A stretch of DNA of 64,000 bases from Croceibacterium salegens (GCF_009827435.1 NZ_WTYM01000058.1:62001-126000), one strand, 5' to 3'. Numbered from the stretch's first letter, positions 42,924 through 51,024 are shown. Notes: generated from the sequence alone by a model not told the origin. Made by a program: numbers and translations.

Positions 42924-43808
42924 ATGGCAGACGACGAGAACCGCCGATCGTGGACCCAGATCCGGCGCTTTGAATTCATCGAATGGAAACTCTTCTGGGA
43001 AGGTTTGCTCAACCGCAGCGACCTTGAAGACCAGTTTGATATCTCCACGCCACAGGCTTCGGTCGACCTGCGGAATTATCGGGAGGAGGCGGGTGAGAAC
43101 ATAACATACGACGCGACGGTAAAGTCCTTTGTCCCAGCACCAGACCTAAAGCCAAGGTTTCTCAAGGCTTCAGCTGATCGGCTTCTGCTACAACTTCGTG
43201 CATGGATGACCGGGGCCCTTCCACGTGAAGACTTATGGTTCAAGACACTTCCACCTGTCGCAATCGCGCCGGACATTGTCCGGCATGTCGAACCGAAAAT
43301 GCTGAGGGCGATCTTGCGCGCAATCCAGCGTAAAGAGGCTATCAACGTCCTCTATCAATCACTGACGAATACCCGATGGCGGATGGTCGCGCCCCACGCA
43401 TTAGCATTCGACGGTTATCGTTGGCACATGCGCGCTTGGGCCTGCGACCGAGGAGATTTTCGAGACTTCGTAATAAGTCGGGTGCAGAAAATCGGGAAGT
43501 CGGAAGCGGCGAGCTATGATGTTGCTGATGATATCGAGTGGAACACTATCACCACGTTACGTCTCTGTCCCCACCCCGGCCTCAGTGACGAACAGGCTGC
43601 CGCGATCCGGCGCGACTACGGCATGAAGGGGAACTGCCGCTCCATAGAGGTGCGCCTTTCGCTCGCCTATTACTTTATTATGCGCATGAACCTCGATCTT
43701 GCGGATCTTCCGCCTCAACGCGCTCAAGTCTCTCTGGAAAATCTTTCCGAGGTGAAAGAGCAAATTGAGAAAGCCCGTGCTGAGACCAAGCGGCGACTTG
43801 CGCTTTAA
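42924..43808 (+). CDS. WYL-domain transcription regulator (CapW/BrxR-like)
   Basis: A 294-residue regulator. The N-terminal winged helix (LFWEGLLNRSDLEDQFDISTPQASVDLRNYREEAG) is the kind found in CapW and BrxR, followed by a WYL domain (INVLYQSLTNTRWRMVAPHALAFDGYRWHMRAWACDRGDFRDFVISRV) and a WCX-like C-terminus. CapW represses CBASS genes and BrxR represses BREX genes until infection. It is read divergently from the MBL, E2-E1-JAB and membrane genes, so it most likely controls them. The ATG follows AAGGGG. Confidence 0.88.
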   Translation: MADDENRRSWTQIRRFEFIEWKLFWEGLLNRSDLEDQFDISTPQASVDLRNYREEAGENITYDATVKSFVPAPDLKPRFLKASADRLLLQLRAWMTGALPREDLWFKTLPPVAIAPDIVRHVEPKMLRAILRAIQRKEAINVLYQSLTNTRWRMVAPHALAFDGYRWHMRAWACDRGDFRDFVISRVQKIGKSEAASYDVADDIEWNTITTLRLCPHPGLSDEQAAAIRRDYGMKGNCRSIEVRLSLAYYFIMRMNLDLADLPPQRAQVSLENLSEVKEQIEKARAETKRRLAL

Positions 43809-43898
43809 CGGACTACAGAAGGCGCGTCGGCCTTCCTGAATTGATTCGCAAGTCTTCCAACTGCCTGCCTGCGAACTCGATCACAGAGACAGGGGCAA

Positions 43899-45323
43899 CT
43901 AAGTGAAGAACTCGCTTGCTTGGGGGTGCCCAGCGAGCTGCGGCGGACGATAGCATTGCGAGCATTCCGGGTGAGGTACTGCAGGCGCTTCAAGTCGCTC
44001 GACAACGGTTGGATGCAGACGAAACTGGGCTTCGACAACGCGAGGGCCGCGTTTCCACCTTTTCTTGAAATACCATCGATCCGACATCCACACTTCATCG
44101 TGCTGAAGTCCAAGAGGGTCCGGCGTGGTAGCGAGAAGCTCTTCCCTGACGAGGATAGAGGGAATGCAGGCTTTCAGTTCCCCAACCATCCACTCGAGCG
44201 CGATATCGCTCAATCGGGATTCGTCCTCGGGATAGCTGCCGCCAACATCGCTGTGGCAGCCGGCGAACCATATCTGGTCGAGCCATATAGGATTTTTGCC
44301 ATCGTTCTCCTGGACACCGGCCTGCGTTCCCCATTCCACGCGTGGAAAGTCAGCTCGATTTTCATCGATGGATAGGGCGTGGCGCGCAAAACCAACCTTG
44401 GGGGAAAGCCAACGGTCGTAATTCTCCTTCCTCCAATAGGCGCGGTGCGTGTTGCGATAGATCTTCAGCCAATTAAGCGGATTCCAGAGGCTTAGCGGTG
44501 AATCCGGAGATTCTTCAAAATAGCGTATCTGTTTTGTGACAGTTCGGATGTAGCCGGTCAGTGCTGCTCCGGTCAGCAGGCCAAAAACCAAGCTCCAGCC
44601 CCAGTGCCAGCCGGACAAAATGCTGACTGTGAGTAGCAGCGCAGCAATTGCAACCGCGCCACGTACCAGCCAGGCTACCGCCACATTCTGAAGTGCAGCG
44701 ACCGTATCGAAGACGCCAATGAAATCAGGCTCGACATTGCCACGCAGATTATCGGAACCGTCGCAGGCTGTGCATCCATAAGCTACGCGGAACCGCCGCC
44801 CCTTTTCCTCCCGTTGTGTAAAATAGGGCTGTTGGTCGCGTGGTTTCCCCGTACCGTGGCTGTACACCGATTTTACCGCTTCGGTTGCAACCGCGCGAAG
44901 CGCCGAACCGTATCGTGGGATTGGCGACCCGTCGGGAAGCCGGGTCGGCACCCCACATAGATTCATCATATTGGCAAGCGCGCGGACCGTGTATGCGCCA
45001 CGGGAAAAGCCGATCAGGATGATGCGGTCGCCTGGCTGATAGTAGGAAATGATCTTGGCATAACAATCGATCATATTGTCCTCGATGCCAGCGCCCACAG
45101 CTGCCTCAAGACCGCTCTTGATCTTCGAAGCGGTCACTCCATCGATTTCACCAGCTCCGAGGCCCGGGTCGTAATAGGCGACCTGATCGTGGTAGGAGAT
45201 CGGCGAAGATGGACCGGGCCGCATTGCGCGATACATTTTGTAAACGTTAGATAGTCGCTGGTCAGGACGCAGGCCGCCAATCTGTCCGGTGCCGTCTGCA
45301 AATATAAGTATGTTCTTCGCCAA
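43899..45323 (-). CDS. DUF2235 alpha/beta-hydrolase with membrane segments
   Basis: A 474-residue protein of the DUF2235 family, alpha/beta-hydrolases related to type VI phospholipase effectors (Tle1). The start MAKNILIFADGTGQIGG and the nucleophile elbow GFSRG (Ser107 in ILIGFSRGAYTVRALANMM) are clear. Two hydrophobic helices at about 215-260 (VAWLVRGAVAIAALLLTV; LVFGLLTGAALTGYI) would place it in the membrane. No VgrG, PAAR or immunity gene is nearby, so a defence or lipid-turnover role is as likely as secretion. It converges on the WYL gene with a 90-bp gap. Confidence 0.85.
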   Translation of the reverse strand: MAKNILIFADGTGQIGGLRPDQRLSNVYKMYRAMRPGPSSPISYHDQVAYYDPGLGAGEIDGVTASKIKSGLEAAVGAGIEDNMIDCYAKIISYYQPGDRIILIGFSRGAYTVRALANMMNLCGVPTRLPDGSPIPRYGSALRAVATEAVKSVYSHGTGKPRDQQPYFTQREEKGRRFRVAYGCTACDGSDNLRGNVEPDFIGVFDTVAALQNVAVAWLVRGAVAIAALLLTVSILSGWHWGWSLVFGLLTGAALTGYIRTVTKQIRYFEESPDSPLSLWNPLNWLKIYRNTHRAYWRKENYDRWLSPKVGFARHALSIDENRADFPRVEWGTQAGVQENDGKNPIWLDQIWFAGCHSDVGGSYPEDESRLSDIALEWMVGELKACIPSILVREELLATTPDPLGLQHDEVWMSDRWYFKKRWKRGPRVVEAQFRLHPTVVERLEAPAVPHPECSQCYRPPQLAGHPQASEFFT

Positions 45324-45448
45324 AATGCCCCTCCACCGCGTAGTCTGTGGCCAATAATCCTATCATAAATTTATCAGTCAGCTTTATCGAACTACATCCG
45401 GAAAGCTGCCATTCCGCTGCCGACCCTTGGCTGTTTTTCAATGTGTTA

Positions 45449-46297
45449 CTAACTTGAGCGTCGCTTACGCAATGCTCGGTCTTTTATAGAAGCTGTCATT
45501 CGGCCTTCTTCATGTGCTGCAACGCCAGCCACCAGGGCATCGCGCAATGGCGCATAGTCGAGGACGTTGACCGGTGCGGCCCTCACCTTCATCGCTCCAC
45601 GCTTCAAACCGCCGAATTTCCTGTTAGTAGCAAAGGGCAGGCGTGGGACGATGAGATGGATCAGAAAGCCAAACATTGTCCAATCCATTGCAAATCCGCA
45701 AGGTAGTCCCTTCTTGCTCTTTATCGTAAAAGCCTCTGGTGTTTTTATGAGTTGCCCCATCACGGACTGATCGAATCCTCCTCCGGTCCGTTCGAACGGA
45801 TCTGTCAAACGGGCAACGCGAACGGTGCAAGATCGCAAGACCTGGTCTGTTGGAAGGCGCAGGACCGCTTCAAGCTCACTTAGGTGGCCTGCTGCCAAAT
45901 TCACCTTCAGATACATGTTCGCCGGTGAACGGGAGATTCGCCAGGCAACAGCAACAATTGCATGCGCCAGCTGATTTGCGGAGAATGCGAGAATCGGGGC
46001 GGTAGATCCTGACAGAACAGCTTTCTCCAGTCGCTTGAGTGCGTTGGAAAGCGGACCATCGAATCTACGATTGAATTCGCATTCACACTCCGCGCACAAC
46101 ATTGGAAATTCCCCGGTGTCGGTCGTGCGATGCACTACACCTTCGCGATCCGGTATTCCGATTGCGCTGCCACTTCCTGCAGCGAGCAACGGCCGAAATG
46201 CCGCTTTTGGGATTGCATGGGACAAGACAAGTTTCTTGTCGCGGCGGCAGTACGCACAGCGACCACTTGCTGACTGGTCCTCTGGAGAGCCTTCCAT
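45449..46297 (-). CDS. Putative HNH-like zinc protein
   Basis: A 282-residue protein. The N-terminus has CAYC (Cys14, Cys17), a following SHAIPKA with His27, and a second cysteine group CAECEC (Cys68, Cys71, Cys73), the spacing of a zinc-bound HNH/treble-clef nuclease-like fold. The rest is mixed alpha/beta without known motifs. It is not firmly recognised. Similar 'SHIIPK' proteins occur scattered in defence islands. It is 125 bp upstream of the DUF2235 gene on the same strand and may be read with it. Confidence 0.6.
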   Translation of the reverse strand: MEGSPEDQSASGRCAYCRRDKKLVLSHAIPKAAFRPLLAAGSGSAIGIPDREGVVHRTTDTGEFPMLCAECECEFNRRFDGPLSNALKRLEKAVLSGSTAPILAFSANQLAHAIVAVAWRISRSPANMYLKVNLAAGHLSELEAVLRLPTDQVLRSCTVRVARLTDPFERTGGGFDQSVMGQLIKTPEAFTIKSKKGLPCGFAMDWTMFGFLIHLIVPRLPFATNRKFGGLKRGAMKVRAAPVNVLDYAPLRDALVAGVAAHEEGRMTASIKDRALRKRRSS

Positions 46298-46496
46298 ATA
46301 GAGCCAGACTAGCCTTTCGTTTCAGTGAGCCGAAGAATGACGCAAGTGTGTTACTACACACAACTTCTCGAATGTCTCTGTCGCCTCCTCGCTTGTCATG
46401 ATCGGACCGTCCGATCGAGCCCGATCCGACGCCGATTTTCCGCCTTCGGTAGTTGTTGAAGGTGATAAGACGTGGGAAGGTTTGACCTCCGGCCCT

Positions 46497-46526
46497 TGTC
46501 CGAAATCCACCTACATTTTTCGGACA
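46497..46526. promoter_or_regulatory. AbiEi-type operator palindrome, copy 1
   Basis: TGTCCGAAAT (46497-46506) and TTTTCGGACA (46517-46526) form an inverted repeat with one mismatch and a 10-base spacer ending CTACAT. A second copy with the same spacing follows 46 bp downstream. AbiEi antitoxins are known to bind paired inverted repeats in their own promoter. Confidence 0.7.
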
Positions 46527-46542
46527 GTTTCCGGCTCGACTT

Positions 46543-46572
46543 TGTCCGAAATCATGCTACATATTTCGGACA
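46543..46572. promoter_or_regulatory. AbiEi-type operator palindrome, copy 2
   Basis: TGTCCGAAAT (46543-46552) and ATTTCGGACA (46563-46572) form a perfect inverted repeat with a 10-base spacer that also ends CTACAT. The right arm ends on the A of the antitoxin start codon, so a bound protein would cover the translation start. Confidence 0.72.
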
Positions 46573-47225
46573 TGGGCGTCGAAATCTCTCCGCTGAAGTC
46601 GCAAATCCTCGAGCGTATCGGAAGGGGGGCGAAGAATGCTGTCTGGACGCCATCGGATTTCCTCGATCTCGCGAGCCGGGATGCTGTCGACAAGACACTA
46701 CAACGTCTCGTGAAGACAGGAGACCTGCGCAGGATTGACCGTGGATTGTACGACAGGCCGGGCGTCAACAGCCTGACCAAGGAAAGAAGCGCACCGGATC
46801 CTCGTGCCATTGTCGAGGCAGTTGCGCGCCGCGATCAGATACGCGTTCTGGTTGACGGTATGACGGCCGCAAACGACCTCGGTCTCACAAATGCGGTGCC
46901 AGCGAAAATTGTCGTCCACAGCGAGGCAAGGCCTAAGTCGATCAAGCTTGGCAATCTCACCATCGACTTCAAGCAGACGGCTGCGAGTAAACTCTATTGG
47001 GCCGGTCGCCCGGCGATGCGGATCGTTCAGGCCCTGCATTGGCTGCGCGATACGATGCCTGGTGACGATGTTGCAGATTGGCAAGATCGCCTGATCAGCC
47101 TCCTCGCCGATCCTTTGCACGGCGAAAAGTTGCGAGCCGATCTGACGGATGGCTTCGCTACGCTTCCCGCCTGGATGCAGGATCTCCTGCGCCCTCTGCT
47201 GCGCGATCAGGCATCGTTCTCGTGA
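46572..47225 (+). CDS. AbiEi-family antitoxin/transcriptional regulator
   Basis: A 217-residue AbiEi (DUF6088-type) antitoxin of a type IV toxin-antitoxin system. An N-terminal winged helix (LERIGRGAKNAVWTPSDFLDLASRDAVDKTLQRLVKTGDLRRIDRGLYDRP) binds DNA and the C-terminal domain (VLVDGMTAANDLGLTNAVPAKIVVHSEARPKSIKLGNLTIDFKQT) is typical of the family. It would repress the operon through the two palindromes just upstream and oppose the nucleotidyltransferase toxin without direct binding. The start at 46572 is inferred from the family; 46554 is possible. Its stop overlaps the toxin start as GTGA. Confidence 0.88.
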   Translation: MGVEISPLKSQILERIGRGAKNAVWTPSDFLDLASRDAVDKTLQRLVKTGDLRRIDRGLYDRPGVNSLTKERSAPDPRAIVEAVARRDQIRVLVDGMTAANDLGLTNAVPAKIVVHSEARPKSIKLGNLTIDFKQTAASKLYWAGRPAMRIVQALHWLRDTMPGDDVADWQDRLISLLADPLHGEKLRADLTDGFATLPAWMQDLLRPLLRDQASFS

Positions 47226-48268
47226 CCCCTGCATTCGATGAAATCCTGCGTGCCGATGCAGACACACGCAGCGGGCTATACACAGCGACCGCGCAGAGGC
47301 TCGGTACGACGCCGCAGAACGTAGAAAAGGATCTCTGGGTCTGCTGGACGCTCGATGCGCTGTTCAACGGGCTTGGACAGGGGCCGCGGCTGCTGTTCAA
47401 GGGAGGCACTTCGCTGTCGAAGGCTTTCGGTTTGATCGAGCGCTTTTCCGAAGACATCGATGTGACTGTCTTCCGCGATGATCTGGGACATCCGGCTTCG
47501 GTCGAGGAACTCGCAGCGCTCAGTGGCAAGAAACGGCAAGCCGCGCTCGATGAAATCCGCGAAGCCTGTGAGGCCTTTATCAACGGGTCATTGCTGGAAG
47601 GGCTTGCGGCAATCTGCAACGAAACGTGCGCGCGCACGGGGATCGAAGCCGACGCACTACAGGTAAAGCCCGACTCACATGACCGACAGACACTATTGTT
47701 GGTTTATCCCAGTGCAACTCCGACCGACGCCTATATCGCCAAGGCGGTGAAAATCGAGTCAGGGGCAAAATCTGCGCTCGACCCAAATTCGCTGCGAACC
47801 ATCACGCCCTATGTCGATGCCGACGTGCCGGATATCGACATCGCCGTGCCGAACGTCACGGTTGTCGATGCCGAGCGTACCTTCTGGGACAAGGTCGTCA
47901 TCTTGCATGGACTGCGGCGCTGGTATGACATTCGGGGACAACTGCGCGGCAACGGACAACGTGTTTCTCGCCATTACTATGATGTGTTCCGTTTGCTCCA
48001 GTCCGACGCTGGCCAGGCAGCGCTGGCAGACCAGCCGCTGGGCGAAGACTGCGTCGCCCATGCTCGCATGTTCTTCAACAGGCCGCCCTTTGACCTGGCA
48101 TCGGCACATGCCCCGTCATTTGCTTTGTGTCCCGAGAAGGGGATGATCGATGATTTGCGCCAGGACTATCGCGCAATGAGTGTCATGATCTTCGGCGAAC
48201 CGCCACCCTTCGATGAAGTGATAGAGGCGGTGGCCGACCTGCAGCACCGTCTTAACGATCAGTCATGA
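47222..48268 (+). CDS. AbiEii-family nucleotidyltransferase toxin
   Basis: A 348-residue AbiEii/AbiGii-type nucleotidyltransferase. The core is GGTSLSK (61-67) and the metal-binding acidic group FSEDIDV (Asp78, Asp80), with Lys60 before the glycines, then VVDAERTFWDKVVILHGL. Related toxins (MenT, AbiEii) add nucleotides to tRNA 3' ends or other targets and stop growth during infection. The start is GTG 47222, overlapping the antitoxin stop; a longer reading from 47078 lies inside the antitoxin gene. Its stop overlaps the VRR-NUC gene start as ATGA. Confidence 0.9.
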   Translation: MTPAFDEILRADADTRSGLYTATAQRLGTTPQNVEKDLWVCWTLDALFNGLGQGPRLLFKGGTSLSKAFGLIERFSEDIDVTVFRDDLGHPASVEELAALSGKKRQAALDEIREACEAFINGSLLEGLAAICNETCARTGIEADALQVKPDSHDRQTLLLVYPSATPTDAYIAKAVKIESGAKSALDPNSLRTITPYVDADVPDIDIAVPNVTVVDAERTFWDKVVILHGLRRWYDIRGQLRGNGQRVSRHYYDVFRLLQSDAGQAALADQPLGEDCVAHARMFFNRPPFDLASAHAPSFALCPEKGMIDDLRQDYRAMSVMIFGEPPPFDEVIEAVADLQHRLNDQS

Positions 48269-49929
48269 CGGGCTTCTTCAAACGTCTGTTCGAAAAGCGT
48301 GCTCCAGACCAGGAAGAGCAGGTCGCGCGGTCACAGGAAAGGCTGGAGATCGACGAGTTCGGTCATGGCCTCGTCAGCATTCCGCAACTCGATTTTGTTG
48401 GCCATCAAGCCAGATCGCCCAATCGCCGCTTCCGTCTGATCTGGGCCGACCGAACGCCTGACGGTTTGCGCGGCGGGAACCGCGAGAGCGGGCACGGCTC
48501 CTGGTCGCTGCTTCTCGACGACCGCATCGTGAGTTCGGGCAAGCTTGAGCGACCGCAGGAGGGGAAGGTCGCCGACAATGGCACCTTCATCCTTCACGAC
48601 TGGATGTTCGGACATGGCTTGCACGGTCGATTTGTAGCCTGCGATTCCCAAGGTCAAACGCTCATCGCGCAGCAGTTTTCTGCCAATCTCATGAGTAACG
48701 GCCTGTCTCCCGACGGTCGTTACGCAATCTGCCAGACAGCCAATGCCCCAGGGAGCGACGACAGTTGTCGATACATGCTTTTCGACCTCGAAGCTGGTCG
48801 GGAAATTGCGCGATGGGAAGTCGAGACCGGTTGGGCCGAGGGCTATAAGTGGGATTGTGATGCCGGCAGGGTAATCATTTGCTTGAAGGACGGTGAGCAA
48901 GCGATCTACGACTTTGCCGGCGCCATGGTCGATCGAGAGGGCTGGCGCCGCCGCCGTATCGCTGCTGGTGACCTGGGCGTGATCAAAGATGTCCTGTCAT
49001 CGCAAGCGTCCCTAGACCGCGAAATGCGGCATGACATCGCAGCTGGACTGAGGCGTGCAGCGCGCGAGGGAGAGATTTGGAGCCAGGCCCGCGCGTTTCG
49101 GCTTCTGGGCGAATTGCATGAAACAGAAGGCGAGCTGGAAAAGGCGGTCAAGGCCTATGACGATGCGCTGAGGCTCGATCCAAAGGTCGGCGTTGCCCGG
49201 AGGGTAGAAAAGCTTCGCAAGGAAACGGGGCAGCAGGAGATCAAACGCGGGAGTGGGAGACAAAGTCGGTTTGAAAAGCAGGCCGAACGTCTTGGTATCG
49301 GGCACGATGTGATCATGCTCGAAAAGGGCACCGGCAAGGACTGGAGACTTCACACGGTCCACGACTGGTCATTGGTCGAATTCGCTGCGCTCGAACACTA
49401 TCTTGAACAGGGATGGTCAGGTGCCGCCTCCGAAGGCGGCTTAATCCTCACGTTGATAAAGGCCGCATCATTCCCAAGGCTTGATCCGCGCCACGCCGAT
49501 ACCTTTGTCGAAGCGTTCTATGCCCAGAACGTCGCCTTCGCGCAGGACAAATTTACCAAAGACCAACTCCTCGCTTCGGTTTCCCGAGCGACGCGGTCCC
49601 AGATCGAAGACAACTGGAAGATTATCTCCGCGAGCGCTGGCAATACTCCCGCATTCTATCCCAACGTTCGTGCAGAGCATGTTTTCGGCCTCTTCGAGGC
49701 ATTGGGGAGCGATCGTCTTGTAGAGATTGCCAATGTCTTTGCTGCCGCGCCCTATGATCTCCGCTCAGGCTGGCCCGACCTAACCCTGTGGAAGGGCAAA
49801 TCAGTCCGCTTTGTCGAAGTGAAGGCGCCTTCGGATAGCTTTCATGCAAGTCAGGCACGACTGATATCGAAATTGCTCCTGCCCCTCGGTTTCGACGTTG
49901 GACTAGGCGAAGTTAGACCGAGGTCATGA
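48265..49929 (+). CDS. VRR-NUC nuclease domain protein of the AbiE operon
   Basis: A 554-residue protein. The C-terminus is a VRR-NUC domain of the PD-(D/E)xK nuclease superfamily (GWPDLTLWKGKSVRFVEVKAPSDSFHASQARLI: Asp, Glu-x-Lys and the following Gln). A TPR-like helical pair lies near residues 270-310 (GELHETEGELEKAVKAYDDALRLDPKV). The N-terminal 230 residues look like a beta-rich WD/propeller-type part. VRR-NUC domains cut branched DNA in FAN1 and phage proteins. Its ATG overlaps the toxin stop by 4 bp, so it is a third gene of the AbiE operon, which is not standard. Confidence 0.85.
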   Translation: MTGFFKRLFEKRAPDQEEQVARSQERLEIDEFGHGLVSIPQLDFVGHQARSPNRRFRLIWADRTPDGLRGGNRESGHGSWSLLLDDRIVSSGKLERPQEGKVADNGTFILHDWMFGHGLHGRFVACDSQGQTLIAQQFSANLMSNGLSPDGRYAICQTANAPGSDDSCRYMLFDLEAGREIARWEVETGWAEGYKWDCDAGRVIICLKDGEQAIYDFAGAMVDREGWRRRRIAAGDLGVIKDVLSSQASLDREMRHDIAAGLRRAAREGEIWSQARAFRLLGELHETEGELEKAVKAYDDALRLDPKVGVARRVEKLRKETGQQEIKRGSGRQSRFEKQAERLGIGHDVIMLEKGTGKDWRLHTVHDWSLVEFAALEHYLEQGWSGAASEGGLILTLIKAASFPRLDPRHADTFVEAFYAQNVAFAQDKFTKDQLLASVSRATRSQIEDNWKIISASAGNTPAFYPNVRAEHVFGLFEALGSDRLVEIANVFAAAPYDLRSGWPDLTLWKGKSVRFVEVKAPSDSFHASQARLISKLLLPLGFDVGLGEVRPRS

Positions 49930-49953
49930 AAAATCGGTGTCTTCGTCACAGGC

Positions 49954-50589
49954 CTAAAGCGACCGCCCAAACCAGATGACCCGCCCGACGATATGCACTT
50001 CGGTCCGGTCCATGTCGTTCCATGTCGGGTAGGCCGGATTGTCGCTGGCAATTGTGATCTGCCGGCCGCCCGGCTTGATGGCGATCCGCTTGACCACCAG
50101 CGCGTCATCGGCACGAAGGACATAGATACCGTCGCGAAGACGCGAAGCATGGTCGGAAGCATCGACCAGGACTTCGTCGCCATCGCTCAAAGTGGGTTCC
50201 ATGGAATCGCCTGCGACGCGGACGATCGACAGGCTGGCGCTCTTGGCTGAGGTCAGGCCCCGTAGCCAACGCTCATCAAAGCCAAAGCGCGTCTGTGCAT
50301 TCTCGCTGGAGGCGATCGCCCCGAAACCTGCAGAAGCTTCCACCTCGAGAACCGGGATCTCGATGAGGCCATCGACTTCAGTGTTTGCCGGGCCGCCCAG
50401 GACCTGCTCATCGACGCCGAGGAAGCTTGCCAGAATGCGGCGATCTTCGGAATCGAGCGTGCGGGGCGAGCCGCGCTTGATGAACTGCTGGATGTAGCTG
50501 GGGTTACGACCGAGCATCCGCGAAATCGCGGCATAGCCGTAATTCCCTTTGCGGAGCAGCCGGTCGAGCTCCTCGCGGACATGTTCCAT
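49954..50589 (-). CDS. S24 LexA/CI-like repressor
   Basis: A 211-residue repressor with an N-terminal helix-turn-helix (NYGYAAISRMLGRNPSYIQQFIKRGSP) and a C-terminal S24 peptidase domain: catalytic Ser129 (RVAGDSMEP) and Lys167 (LVVKRIAI), with a possible Ala-Gly cleavage site in EASAGFGA (about 87-88). Such repressors self-cleave on RecA filament signals and release ICE or phage genes. The start at 50589 (MEHVREEL) is where the domain begins. Divergently placed, with an SOS-type box in between, it is the best candidate for the switch that induces transfer. Confidence 0.88.
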   Translation of the reverse strand: MEHVREELDRLLRKGNYGYAAISRMLGRNPSYIQQFIKRGSPRTLDSEDRRILASFLGVDEQVLGGPANTEVDGLIEIPVLEVEASAGFGAIASSENAQTRFGFDERWLRGLTSAKSASLSIVRVAGDSMEPTLSDGDEVLVDASDHASRLRDGIYVLRADDALVVKRIAIKPGGRQITIASDNPAYPTWNDMDRTEVHIVGRVIWFGRSL

Positions 50590-50654
50590 TTCTTTCGCGT
50601 CCTTCGTACTGGATCGTAGGATTCTTCCTAGACCCGAGGATGCATTCCTACTAA

Positions 50655-50669
50655 GAACATAACAAGAAC
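50655..50669. promoter_or_regulatory. SOS-type (LexA) box in the repressor promoter region
   Basis: GAAC (50655-50658) and GAAC (50666-50669) are separated by seven bases, matching the alphaproteobacterial LexA site. CAAGAA-N9-TTCTTG (50663-50683) overlaps it as a palindrome. It lies in the 114-bp divergent region between the S24 repressor and the small gene at 50,704, so either host LexA or the element's own repressor may bind. Confidence 0.6.
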
Positions 50670-50703
50670 ACAAGTGATTCTTGGAAAGCGATGCGAGTTG
50701 TCG

Positions 50704-51024
50704 ATGACCTTACTGGAACGGATCGAAATCTATCTGACAGATAACGACATTTCCGCGACCACCTTTGGGCGCGCGGCAGTGGGCGATCCCCGCTTCGTCC
50801 TCGATCTCAGGGCAGGGCGGAAGCCGCGCAAGCGGACTATCCGCAAGCTGGAAGACTACCTCTCGGAACATGAAGCACAAAGGAGACCAGACAGCGATGA
50901 CCGCGTTACTGTTTCAGGTTGCCGCGATCCCCAAGCTGCGAGAAGCGCTCGGCAACCTGGCGCCACAACTGCACGCCGCCATGCTCGCCCGAGCTCTCCA
51001 GGTCAGCAATGCGCTCTGCGATAA
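50704..51024 (+). CDS. Small putative DNA-binding protein divergent from the repressor
   Basis: A protein of up to 106 residues; the first 60 (MTLLERIEIYLTDNDISATTFGRAAVGDPRFVLDLRAGRKPRK) look like a small helix-turn-helix of a type common in sphingomonads. The last 40 residues are Arg-rich and appear to be a shadow of the opposite gene, with which it overlaps by 119 bp. Perhaps the true stop was lost by a frameshift. In this divergent position it could be the Cro-like partner of the repressor. Start at 50704 is the first ATG giving the conserved part. Confidence 0.55.
   Translation: MTLLERIEIYLTDNDISATTFGRAAVGDPRFVLDLRAGRKPRKRTIRKLEDYLSEHEAQRRPDSDDRVTVSGCRDPQAARSARQPGATTARRHARPSSPGQQCALR

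Noticed and set aside
39310-43808. Classical type II CBASS
   Set aside because: There is no CD-NTase gene with its catalytic GS-DxD motif, and the JAB domain is fused to E2-E1 rather than separate, so the cassette is not standard CBASS.
43899-45323. Type VI secretion effector assignment for the DUF2235 protein
   Set aside because: No VgrG, PAAR, Hcp or immunity-type gene is nearby; kept as a DUF2235 hydrolase of unknown role.
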